Below, in pieces: positions 32,954 through 43,482 of a stretch of 64,000 nt of DNA. The DNA comes from Pictodentalium vernedei (Eukaryota; Mollusca; Scaphopoda; Dentaliida; Dentaliidae), in assembly GCA_031216915.1 (NCBI GenBank), contig CM062289.1, positions 21,802,520-21,866,519 on the forward strand, given 5' to 3'. Under the pieces are notes generated by a model that saw nothing but the letters and a program-made list of their open reading frames with translations, made no database searches and was not told the origin of the DNA. The translations under genes and the position numbers were made by a program. Every line of letters starts with the position of its first letter. Position 1 is the first letter of the stretch.

Positions 32954-33690
32954 TTGGCACCGAAACCGGCGGCGTGTGGGCTATTCTTCCTCGAAGACCT
33001 CTATTTTTGCACCGAAGTCAGAGGCATGTAGACTATTCTTCTCGAAGACCACTATTTTGGCCCCGAAGTCAGAGGCATGTAGACTATTCTTCCTCGAAGA
33101 CCACTATTTTGGCACCGAAGTCAGAGGCATGTAGACTATTCTTCCTCGAAGACCACTATTTTGGCCCCGAAGTCAGAGGCATGTAGACTATTCTTCCTCG
33201 AAGACCACTATTTTGGCCCCGAAGTCAGAGGCATGTAGACTATTCTTCCTCGAAGACCACTATTTTGGCACCGAAGTCAGAGGCATGTAGACTATTCTTC
33301 CTCGAAGACCACTATTTTGGCCCCGAAGTCAGAGGCATGTAGACTATTCTTCCTCGAAGACCACTATTTTGGCACCGAAGTCAGAGGCATGTAGACTATT
33401 CTTCCTCGAAGACCACTATTTTGACACCGAAGTCAGAGGCATGTAGACTATACTTCCTCGAAGACCACTATTTTGGCACCGAAGACAGAGGCATGTAGAC
33501 TATTCTTCCTCGAAGACCACTATTTTGGCACCGAAGTCAGAGGCATGTAGACTATTCTTCCTCGAAGACCACTATTTTGGCACCGAAGCCAGAGGCACAT
33601 AGACTATTCTTCCTCGAAGATCACTATTTTCGGTACCGAACTAGAGACGCATAGATAATTCTAACTCAAAGACCACTATTTTGGCATCGT
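32954..33690 (+). repeat. 52-bp satellite, right block
   Basis: About 14 units, mostly near-identical. Neighbouring units differ mainly at GGCACCGAAG versus GGCCCCGAAG. The last units (33600 onward) decay. 52 is not a multiple of three, so the open frames seen are not a conserved peptide repeat. Confidence 0.95.
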
Positions 33691-34290
33691 CAATGGCATT
33701 CCGTGTAATAATTATTATATTATATCGAACAAAGAGTAGAGGAATCTTACTAGTTATCAGGAATCCATTTCTAGGTACACGAACCATTATCAAGGACCTT
33801 GCCCAAGACAAGTATTTTTTATTCTCATCTTAGGAATAACGAAGCGGAATCCCAGAACAAATCTCGATCTTAAAAGAGCACATCCATCATTCGAACGTCT
33901 CAGAATATCCCATGGATATTTTTTGAATGTGTATAGTGCACACAAGTAGAAGATGTGGAGATCGTCCAATATTGGGATACCTCGGATGTGACGTCATGTC
34001 ACGCGATATAGTTACGTCATATTTGGAGGTCACAATAGCCCGCGTGAGCGGTAATCTTGTGACGTCATGAGTGCGTCTTAGTGCGCATGCGCAGAGCGTG
34101 TTGTTAGGTGATACATGTTTGCGTCGTCCATTTTGTATACTGGAAGCCGGAGGCCGTCATCTTAGTTTCTATGGTAGCACGTGGTTACTATTTGTAGATA
34201 AACGTTCTCTAATAGGATGGGGGAATTGTTCGAAGGGTATGTTCGTTCACACTGGAGTAAATTTAACTGTCACAAACAATCCGACAATGT
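33691..34290. other. Unassigned stretch
   Basis: No gene; a 142-codon frame at 34071-34499 has no recognisable motif and runs into the repeat region. Confidence 0.45.
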
Positions 34291-35340
34291 CCCCAAATCA
34301 CCTAAAACTGTCTAAAATCGTCGAAACGGACTTTGCAAAGCCACCATCTAGGGCTTATAATAATAGTACGTGTGCTATAGGACCGAGAGGTCTCCTGGAG
34401 GTAAGTTCGATTAAACTGGAGTGGAGTAGTTTGCTGGCTCGGATACTTCGTACAATTACCACAAATAACCCGTCGAACGTCTCGAATCTTATCGAGTAAA
34501 GAAGCTATCGAGCAGTTACTGAAAAAAGTCATTGCTGAAACGACTCGAAACCCGCCGAGCAAATAAGCCATAGAGTAATTATTCGAAAGACTAACTCCTC
34601 TTATGCTCATCTCGGTATTTAAGGATACCTATAATATGGTATTGTACAATTTGTGGATACCTTTTGAGGAACCATTTTAGAGGTTAGGTATGGCTCCTAG
34701 CGTCTGTTCTGTTCCTTGTATCTAGACCATAGCCTTCAAGAACACTTCTGCTGACTTATCCAATATCGCTATCATCTGTCCTATGATTAACTTCTACTGC
34801 AGTCACCCAATCCTGTAGTCTTCTTTCAGCCTTGCATCATTACCACTGTCTTGTAGAACCACTACAGGCTTGCTAACTGTCTCAGATTGCTCGAACGACT
34901 AGAATACCATCGAGCAAATAAGCCATCGAGTAATTGCCACTCGAATCTCATCGAGCACATGAGCTATAGAGCAATTCGTCGTGTGAAAACCATAAGGTTC
35001 TATCTTCCACTGGAACCCCGACCCTAACCCTTCCACTGGAACCCCAACCCTAACCCTTCCACTGGAAGATAGAACCTTATTGTTCTCACGCGACGAATTG
35101 CTCGAACGAGTGACTCCCCATACTGCTCTACGACTCATTTCGGGAAAAGGAGGACTCTAAAATAGATTCTGTAAGTGGGGTACCTAGAAACGTTGATGAT
35201 TTCATCGAATGAGCAAAAGAGCCATTAGAGTAATTGCTCCATGCGCAAATGCTCTTGCGTCTCGAATCTCATCTAGCAAATTATCTATAGAGCTAACGAG
35301 TGACTCCACTTACGATTCTTATGCTCATCTCGTAAAAGGA
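34291..35340. repeat. Degenerate repeats with CTCGAATCTCATCGAGCAAA motif
   Basis: The motif cluster TCGAATCTnATCGAGCAAAT / AAGCcATaGAGTAATTgCTC recurs at about 34470, 34540, 34900, 34945, 35210 and 35265. A foldback at 34973-35098 (AATTCGTCGTGTGAAAACCA ... CGCGACGAATT) contains a duplicated CTTCCACTGGAACCCC element. Confidence 0.6.
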
Positions 35341-35590
35341 ATTCCAAAACTACAGACGTTTTTACCAAAAATAGGATTCTCATAGTGAGATTCCCTAAGA
35401 TGGATATCTATTGGAGAATAGTTGTCGTAGACATCTGTACCTTCTACATCCGGGTACTTCAAGCTACATCCGGATACTGCTCTTGGGTAGTTGATAAAAA
35501 AAACAATATATAACATTTCATTCATTTTTATTCCATTCACAGTACACAGTTTATTAAGTTAAAACTCTTTCATTACGAGAAGCCGCTTTT

Positions 35591-36326
35591 CAGGGATGTG
35601 GCGACAGGGGGGGGGGGGTCTCCCCCCCCCCCCCCCCCCCCCAGCTAGGAGTATTTTTTTTCAATAGTTGGAAATTCCGAGGTTAAAAATCAAATAGTCG
35701 GAAATTCAATAAATTAACATTGTTCATGAAAAATATTAAAATTCCAACTTGATGAGAAATTTTGATCTTTTGTTTCCAACTGGAAACTTGAGTTTCAAAT
35801 TTCCTACTCTAAAATTGACATGCCCTCAAAATTTCGACTCTGACATCAATCCGGTAAATTTTCTGACCCAGACAGACCCAGGCACATTATAAATGATGCT
35901 TTTTCCGTTTCAGGACTAGTGAAAATTTTCAGAAGGGTTCATAACCCTTTAGCCAACGTAGACGATTTCAAAATTCATTATTTTAAATACCATTTTTTTT
36001 TTTAAATTTTAAAAATTTTAACAAAACCATATCATGTGACCCCTCTTTGGAACGATCTCGATGAGCTCGTTCCAAAGAGGGGTCACATGATATGGTTTTG
36101 TTGAAATGTTTCGAAAAATAATATTTTTTCAGCAGCTGTATTTGCATATTACGCAGGCGGATACGGGCGATTAATTGGGTAAAGGGTTAAAAGATATCAC
36201 CCAGCGCTACAGTGCAACCTTCTATCGAAACCACTCGCAGTTGGAATTTACACCGGTGCCCAACCCCCCCCCCCCCCCCCCCCCCGCCCCCCTCCCCCCA
36301 GCTGAAACCTTCTAGCCACATCCCTG
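35591..36326. mobile_element. Non-autonomous hAT-like element carrying a MITE, copy 2
   Basis: Termini CAGGGATGTGGC and GCCACATCCCTG; 8-bp flanks CCGCTTTT (35583-35590) and CAGCTTTT (36327-36334), 7 of 8. The interior aligns along its length with 26763-27456, including the captured type A MITE and poly(C) runs. Confidence 0.85.
35945..36186. mobile_element. Foldback MITE, type A, inside hAT-like element copy 2
   Basis: CCCTTTAGCCAACG to ATTGGGTAAAGGG with ATAA and TTAA flanks, the same flank mutation as in the copy at 27096, so both descend from one insertion. Hairpin about 36030-36099. Confidence 0.85.
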
Positions 36327-36558
36327 CAGCTTTTCCTGTCCAGGAACACGATACGTCATAATTTCATTAAGCAGGATAGCTACTAAGTAAACGTGTGTGG
36401 TAGAACAATTAATATTTTCAAAGTGCAGCCTGAAGGCTGCACGTTGAAAATATTAATCGCTCCCCCCCCCCCCCCCCCCCCCCCGATAATGGATATGGAC
36501 TCTTCCAATTTCTGCCATTTAACTGGCATGGAAGATACCACTAGTGTTAAAGGGTTAA

Positions 36559-37470
36559 GAGTCAATTATTCAAGGCATCTTCTTCATCTCTAAGTTGAAT
36601 GGCTTTCTTCCGCCATCTTCTTCATTGGAAAGGTTAACAGCCGTCTCATTAAATACTCCTTCTCTAACGGGGCTTCTTCCCATTGTTTGACTAACTTAAC
36701 TAGAACAGTGATCCTGTGATCTCTCTCAGGGAGAGTTCTTATATTGTCAATTGAAAAAAAACATGAGATGTTTTATTGATGTTGTCCTTTGGCATATCAA
36801 ATGGTACAATGTATGGTACGACCCAGCTTTTGTTTACAGGTTGGTGCATATGTTTAAAGTACTTAATATCATGTAATTTCCTTCTGTTATATGACTGTAA
36901 GTTTGTGGCTTTTTCAACGGCTATTATATTGTAAATATAGTATCTTTTATGTAGTGTGAAGTTTAATCTTGTTTTATACGTTTATGATAATCTTTTGTCA
37001 CTTCAGTCCAAAAGAAAAACACCAATTATTTGTTTGATGAGCTTTTGAGAACCTCCGTTGTTGCGGGCGTATGAAAAAAGTGGACATTTTTGCGAATTGG
37101 CAGTGTGTGGGGGATATTATAATTGATGAACACATGTTGCAACACGTGGAACACGTACATAACCTCAACCCTTTCTCTTCAACCTTATAAACCCATGCCA
37201 GATATCACCATTTTATTCAATTAATAACGTCTAGCGCTGTAGAAAAATAGCAGGGCGATTATGTTGAAAGTTCCAGTCGCGGGAACATTTTTTTCGTTTG
37301 TTGTAAGTAGGTATAGCAAATATTAACCGTCCCTGATTTCCTGGACTTTTGTGTGAGCCGAACCCGAGTATTGTTGAAGTGGAAAAGGGGCGCGTTTCTC
37401 TGTCTATTCAACTTGACACGATTCTTGCACATTATGCCTACGTTTTGTATTCTACAATAAGAGTATAATC
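36559..37470. other. Unassigned stretch
   Basis: No gene or element recognised over about 900 bp. Confidence 0.5.
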
Positions 37471-37509
37471 AAGTGGCCTTACCCCCCACCCCACCTAAAA
37501 TGTTAGCTA

Positions 37510-38110
37510 CCCCCAAAACATTGGCCCAATGCAACTTTCACATAACATTGGCCCAATGCAACTTTCACATAACATATAGAGCCCAAAATGGGCTCCAATA
37601 TAGGGCTACACACTCTATAAAAGATTCGTTCTTAGCCCTTTACCTAACAAGAAAAGCAGACGACACTTGCAAACAAAATTCTAGAATAACTAATTTTTTA
37701 AATTTTTTATCCCAAAAACATAGGTTATGACCCCTCATTGGAACGAGCTCGTTCCAAACAGGGGTCACAACCTATGTTTTTGAGACAAAAAATTAAAAAA
37801 TAATAAAAATTAATTGGTGGTTTGGGGGAATAATGCTGGCCGGTTTTGGCCGTTACGTTGGGTAAGAGCACTAAATTTTGAAAACTTTTCTTGGAGATCG
37901 GAGGCTCAGTCTTCACTAGGGCGCTCCGTCTAATACCCCTCCTCCCACTTCCCAACAAGGGAAGTGGTAGGAGGGGGCAACAACCGGAGGATGCTAGTTA
38001 AGAATAGGGGACGCCTCCTCCACCCCCATTGGCCTTCCAAATATAATGTTTGACACCTCCCCCCCCCCCCCCACCAAAAAATGGCTAGGGCACCATGTTA
38101 TAGAATCCGA
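37510..38110. repeat. Dispersed hAT-like repeat J, copy 2, carrying a MITE
   Basis: TTGGCCCAATGCAACTTTCA is present twice in tandem (37520-37575). Landmarks shared with 23345-23655 continue on both sides of an inserted type B MITE (37636-37873). Poly(C) at about 38058-38071. Confidence 0.6.
37636..37873. mobile_element. Foldback MITE, type B, at a TTAG site
   Basis: Terminus CCCTTTACCTAAC preceded by TTAG; hairpin about 37718-37782 (CATAGGTTATGACCCCTC and complement). The right end is shortened (GTTGGGTAAGAG). Repeat J copy 1 provides the empty site (CTCTTAGAGTACTG). Confidence 0.75.
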
Positions 38111-38700
38111 GCTGAAGACGTCGTATTAACGTCATAATACGACCTGACAAGATATCTAGACGTTGATCGTGGGCGGTGTCCACCGTATAGTCCATTGTTC
38201 TTTGGATTGCTAGAACGTCGCAACTGCCCTTTACTAAATAAACTTTATTATCCCTTGCCACGTAGTAGATGAGGGATATATGGATGGGTTCCACCAATCC
38301 ATCCTTGCCCATTTCTTATCACATTTTAAAAGAGTTATAACCCTTAACTATTTCAAAGACTTTTTTTCAAAATTTGATATATAGCATATTGGTGATATAA
38401 TATCATGAATGACATATCGAAGCAGCTGTGTCCAGGTATTTCTTAACGGGTTATTGCCGTTGTGGATTTAGAGTTTCACATCCTTGGGATGGAAGTCCTC
38501 GAAAGTGAAGCATGTGTATAAACGGCCGGCTAAACTTGACTTCATACCTATGTTGAGGTCAGGATATAGCCATAGATGCTGACAGTGACCCGAAACACCA
38601 ATAAATAAATACCTTATGGTCATTCTATCGAAATACTGTCAAACTGTGCGACCAATTTTGAATTTTTTAAAACATGTCTCATTTGGAAAGAGGACGAGGT
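38111..38700. other. Unassigned; SINE-tail fragment
   Basis: ATGCTGACAGTGACCCGAAA with ACACCAATAAATAAATA at 38565-38612. Otherwise nothing recognised. Confidence 0.45.
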
Positions 38701-38714
38701 GGTCTGTTTGGAAA

Positions 38715-39068
38715 TTTATTTATTGCTTATTGGTGTTTTAAGGTCACATATTTCTGCACAATGGCTAATCTTGACCACGACAGTTTTACGGGTAGGGGAA
38801 GTCGGAGTACCCGGAGAGAACCACCGAGCAACGGCGAGCAACTCATCAACATACTCACTCCACACAACCTGGGTTAGCATTGGTTAAAGACAGGTGCGCC
38901 ATCGGCGTGCAGTACGCCTTAGTACACAACGTCACCGTGCCCCCGTGTGGGCAATGAGGGTGAAGCGTCTTGCCCAAGGACACAACGCGGTTGCCGCAGG
39001 TCGGATTCGGACTTGAGGACCTCTCGGCTTGCAGCCCGCACCTCTACTTACTGAGCCACCACGTCCCC
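38715..39068 (-). mobile_element. tRNA-headed SINE (head type 2), 13-bp target duplication
   Basis: Perfect GTCTGTTTGGAAA at 38702-38714 and 39069-39081. On the minus strand the head reads GTGGCTCAGTAAGTAGAGG (A box) and GTCCGAATCCGACC (B box region), followed by the shared body and a TTATTGGTGTTTTAAGG-type 3' end. Confidence 0.9.
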
Positions 39069-39125
39069 GTCTGTTTGGAAAACTTTAATATTGATATTAC
39101 TACTGTGGTCACAAAAGCGTCTTAA

Positions 39126-39344
39126 CCCTTTACCCAACGTAACTGCCAATACCGGCCAGCGCTTTTCTCAAAAATCGCCAATTAATTTTCAATATTTTTT
39201 CATGTTTTGTCTCAAAAACAAAGGTTATGACCCCTCGTTGGAACGAGCTCGTTCCAATGAGGGGTCATAACCTATGTGAAAAAAAATAGTTATTCAAGAA
39301 TTTGTTTTTTCAAGTGTCGTCTGCTTTTCATGTTAGGTAAAGGG
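39126..39344. mobile_element. Foldback MITE, type B
   Basis: TTAA at 39122-39125 and 39345-39348; CCCTTTACCCAACG to TTAGGTAAAGGG. Hairpin about 39222-39275 around CGTTGGAACGAGCTCG. Confidence 0.85.
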
Positions 39345-40134
39345 TTAAAACGGATAAAGAATTCCGATTGGATCCTGACTGACACGCGATCCGATCTAAA
39401 GTATCTTTCCGCTTTTGTCCTCAAAACAATCTTGCCTGTTGTGACGGCATTTAATACTGAGATGCTATTTTCGATTGATTTTGTTTTTCGGTCTATATTT
39501 TTACTTATGAGATCTCTCTACATAACTTTTCGTCGGTCGTTGGAAGGGAGGGGGGGGGGGGGTTAAAACCAAAATATTATGAAACACCCATAAAATATGT
39601 CGACAGATTTAAGACTGAAAATCACATTTTGTTCCAATTTGGTGGTCAAAACGGGTTAGATATTGAAAATTGAGTCCAAATATCAATAATTTTCGTTTTC
39701 CTACCATTTTGATTAATTTTACCAACAAAGTCAAATGGCATTAAAATTTGCGGACGAGTCGATATTTTTCCGGCAAATTTTTGTTTATATGAGGAGGGGG
39801 TGGACCTGTCCCTGTATTTACGCCACTGTGCGACTCGATCGCGATATAAACGATAAAAATATCAGTTTCTTGATCACAGTGTTGTTTAGTAAGAAGTCGC
39901 AACAATGCAGACAAGTGAACGGATAATTCCAAACGTTACCAGGCGCGCAGCCATGTATCTGTATTAAAGGTTGGGGGACAAGGATCTTAGGGTGCAAGCA
40001 TTTTTATGACGCAGGCATATCCCGAAGATCGAAATCGTGAGTTTGGGGAGGTATGGAAGTGGTGTACCTCTCACGTTAGTGTGACCTGCGTGGAAATGTT
40101 TCCCAAATGTTCTCTGGAGGAGTATAATTTCATT
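39345..40134. other. Unassigned stretch
   Basis: Poly(G) at about 39549-39562; no gene. Confidence 0.5.
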
Positions 40135-40138
40135 TTAA

Positions 40139-40379
40139 CCCTTTACCCAACGCAGACGATATCAAAATTTATTATTTTAAAAATCATTTTTTCAAATTTT
40201 TCAAAAACTTTCAGCAAAACCATATCATGTGACCCCTCGTTGGAACGAGCTCGACGAGCTCGTTCCAACGAGGGGTCACATGATATGGTTTTGTTGAAAT
40301 TTTTTGAAAAATAATATTATTTCAACTGCTGAATTTGCATATTACGCGGGCGGATGCGGGCGATTCGTTGGGTAAAGGG
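40139..40379. mobile_element. Foldback MITE, type A, well preserved
   Basis: TTAA at 40135-40138 and 40380-40383; CCCTTTACCCAACG and CGTTGGGTAAAGGG. Long palindrome about 40219-40289 centred on GAGCTCGACGAGCTC. A good reference copy (241 bp). Confidence 0.9.
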
Positions 40380-40383
40380 TTAA

Positions 40384-40965
40384 GTTATTGTGATGAATTG
40401 ACCATAACATGGTCTGAGGTTTGCAGCTCGGAGCTAATGTTCAACCGAGACGTGAAGCGTCAAAGTTGAACATATGCTCCGAGCCGCAAACCTCAGATCA
40501 TGTTACCGTCAGCTCATCACAATAACGTGTATGTTTCAATCCATAGCTCAAAACCTACATCGTGAAACACGGGAGGCTTATTAAGTTCACTAAACTTGTG
40601 ATCAGTTAAAAGTTGCCTTGTTCACGGTCACAGGTTTAGGAAATAAACCTCTCGTGTACCCCACCACTTGATAAATAATCAATAAACCAGATAAACTCAT
40701 TCCATCTTAGTTCAAATCATAAATCGGTTTGTAATTTAAACAACCCCTCATCCGGAAAACCGTCTGAAAAATCAAGAAAAATGAAACGGCTTGCCAGTCA
40801 CTCTATTGATGAAGCAATTACGAAATGAGCGGCGTCATTTCAAATATTTTGCGTGGTGACGTCAGACGGTAACATTTGGTACTGGAGCCGTAAACATAAA
40901 AGAAACTACGCCAGCTCTCATCCAATCAGAGGGCGAGGATTTTACTCTTGTTGAAACATTAGTTG
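40384..40965. repeat. Repeat family I, copy 2
   Basis: Same order as 24178-24790, with a terminal hairpin at about 40404-40510. Directly abuts the type A MITE. Confidence 0.7.
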
Positions 40966-41275
40966 ATGTTCCATTCAGATCGCAGAACTCCTGATTTTTA
41001 GAGAGCCGTGGGGATGTTGAGGTGGGAGCATGGCTCTCCCAGGCCCAGGGACCGACCTGGGCATGCTCCAGTGCGTATTTGGTTCTGAAACATCAGGACC
41101 TGGCTCTTAAATCTCAGAAATAGGCTTCTCAGTTGGCGCGTAACTTCTCAGATCATATTTTGATATTCTTTCGATGAATAATCGAGAGACACTTTTACAT
41201 GTATTATATATATGATTATCATTTATCATTGTTGTAGAGTGCTTAAGTTAATACTTCAAGTCTTAATTACCAAGC

Positions 41276-41366
41276 ATTAATCTTCACTGTGGTTTCTGAT
41301 CAAGTCTTGGCTGCCTAAATAGGCCTAGGCAGCCAAGACTTGATCAGAAACCACAGCGAAGATTAA
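41276..41366. repeat. Perfect foldback
   Basis: ATTAATCTTCACTGTGG ... CCACAGCGAAGATTAAT: arms of about 42 bp with one or two mismatches round TAGGCCTA. Confidence 0.85.
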
Positions 41367-42515
41367 TGTTTGCTATAGTGTACTAAATGAAAATGATGAG
41401 AGCTATTACATACTTGCAGTGTGTGTTACAAACAGCAGTGTGACTCCGTAAATTGAAATCTGGCGCATGAATTGAAAAAATAGGCTCCGAGACTAGAGCG
41501 TATTTTAAATAGTCCTGATCTGTCCCTGCAGGCCCCATGGCAACGTCACTGAATGTGACTGCGGCCATCCATTCTCGGGAGCGAATCTGTGCTGGGATCC
41601 TACACTGTCAGTGAATGGCACTGAGTGGGTTCAGTTTTGTTTATTCTTGTCACACACTTCGCTTTCACCTCCCACAAATCTTTTAATGATAATAAGAGTC
41701 TGAATATACTATCACTTGACGATAATGCCACTCTATTATACGGTTAATAGTGCAAATAAGTATTAGACAATTGAGACAATAAAGTGAATTCAACACGTAA
41801 AGTAAATTACTTATAAACAATAATTTATTAGTTTTATCAGAATTAGCGGTCATTAGAATAAGTGAGTAGAAATTAAACTATTTTGATCAATTTTATGCTT
41901 AAAACGCAGATAAAATTGATAATAGAATTATTGACAGAGAAATCGAAAGGTGTTGTAACTAATATACTTCGTTATATGAAGTGTAGTTGACGAGATATGT
42001 AATCTTCTGTCAACGGCTTTATTACCTTAATGTAAGAATAATAAAAGTTTGTTGGTGATTGGATATAATGTGTTATACAGCAAGAAAATCGACTCACAAT
42101 CAAAACTGCTTTGCGTGCTTAGAAAATGAAGGTATAGAACAAAAAAATATAGATATCCAATTACATTTTTTTTTTGTTAGCCTGTGCAAAAATTAAAAAT
42201 CCCATGTACTACTGATATCATTTTTCCACCTGATCAACCTCCGATTCCCGCTGTGCAAAATAATTTTTCATTTGCTTATTTTAGATATTTTATGACAAAT
42301 TACAGATTTCCTATCCTGACGTCAACCATAAGAAGCAGTCTGAGACGGTGTTGTTACCTGGGGGATGTCAGGTAGACAGCCAATCTGGCTATGACATCCC
42401 CCGACAGTATACATATCAGTTGTCTTCTTCTGTACATAATTACTTAGTTATTAATTATTGCTTGTAACATACCTGCTGTATAGCCTGCTGATGTATCTAT
42501 ATATGTATACTGTCG
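41367..42515. other. Unassigned A/T-rich stretch
   Basis: No gene; a small inverted repeat GGGGGATGTCAGGT / GCTATGACATCCCCC at 42360-42402. Confidence 0.5.
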
Positions 42516-42518
42516 AAT

Positions 42519-42542
42519 AAATTATCTATCTATCTATCTATC
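42519..42542. repeat. (ATCT)n microsatellite
   Basis: Five to six ATCT units. Confidence 0.9.
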
Positions 42543-42959
42543 ATTATATGTATATTTTCCTATGGAGACAGCCTTGTATAAGCTTTTCAGCTTCCTGCTG
42601 AATCCATTTCCATTTTAGCTATGCACACAACAACAATATGATTGTATTCTTTTCTTATTTGTATGGAAATAAATATTGTTTTAACTAAAAAGCACAGGAC
42701 AAAAACCCAAACGCGCTAAATTGCCACAAAAATTAGAAAATCCTTCAAGATTATTTTTTCTTCTATTTTTAGAGAAGAAAATGTAATCTTGCATTCCAAT
42801 TACACAATCTTCCATGAGAATATCCGAAAGTGAGTCAGTGCTTGTTTACTGTTGTAAACAGACTTTGTTTTACTAGTAAAATAGGACCCAGTTACCAATG
42901 CTTGGGATTGATGTCCTCTAAAATTGACAAAATGGGTTTAAACAATTGTCTAAACTGCT

Positions 42960-43230
42960 GTGATCATGCGTGGAAACAGGTGACCTTAACTGACTGAGCA
43001 CTATATTATTTTGGGTTTTCTGAATTCGTTCATCAACATTTGCTTTATTACAAATGATTGGAGAGTGCCCACGGGCACTCTCCAATCCTTTGTAGTAAAA
43101 GGCAAAGTTATATAAACAAAATATTATTGGTATTTGACTGAAAACATTAAATATAAGTAAGGAAAACGTTGGTCTTTGCTCTGGTACCCTCATTTTTCTG
43201 AAAGCCGCGATAGTGGCTTTCAGCTCTCAA
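42960..43230. mobile_element. Foldback repeat, type H, copy 1
   Basis: Hairpin GATTGGAGAGTGCCC-ACGGGCACTCTCCAATC at about 43054-43086, with the same downstream body (ATATAAACAAAATATTATTG; GATAGTGGCTTTCAGC; CTCAACCAGTTAA) as 48990-49203. Confidence 0.7.
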
Positions 43231-43237
43231 CCAGTTA

Positions 43238-43245
43238 AAAACCAA

Positions 43246-43296
<51 letters not shown>

Positions 43297-43298
43297 AC
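43238..43298. repeat. (AATA)n microsatellite
   Basis: About 14 AATA units. Confidence 0.95.
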
Positions 43299-43482
43299 AC
43301 AATGAAGTACATTGTTTACATTTTATTTATATATTATTTATCCCGGAAATGTATCACAAAATAAAACAGCGTGGGAAATTGAGGAAGTGTATCAGTACTT
43401 GTTTACTGTGGTAAATAAGTTTAACTTTACCTGTTATAACCAATGCCTGGGCTGGTAATTCTCTAAAGCGGGCAACGTTATA

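Larger units (their letters stand above)
35563..36554. mobile_element. Foldback MITE, type E, copy 2, split by hAT-like element
   Basis: TTAA at 35559-35562 and 36555-36558. The left 28 bp (to CCGCTTTT, 35590) are separated from the rest (CAGCTTTTCCTGTCCAGGAA onward, 36327) by the hAT-like element. Central hairpin GTGCAGCCTGAAGGCTGCAC at about 36422. A C23 run (36462-36484) lies where other copies have five C. Confidence 0.8.

Noticed and set aside
32871-33186. Repeated-peptide ORFs
   Set aside because: The 52-bp satellite shifts frame each unit; open frames are incidental.
32046-33690. Regular 52-bp repeats as a CRISPR array
   Set aside because: The whole unit repeats with no unique spacers and the genome is animal; it is a satellite.
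34071-34499. 142-codon ORF as a host gene
   Set aside because: No known domain, and its end overlaps the degenerate motif field.
35030-35070. CCCTAACCC motifs as interstitial telomeric repeats
   Set aside because: Only isolated occurrences within a duplicated CTTCCACTGGAACCCC element, not a tandem TTAGGG array.
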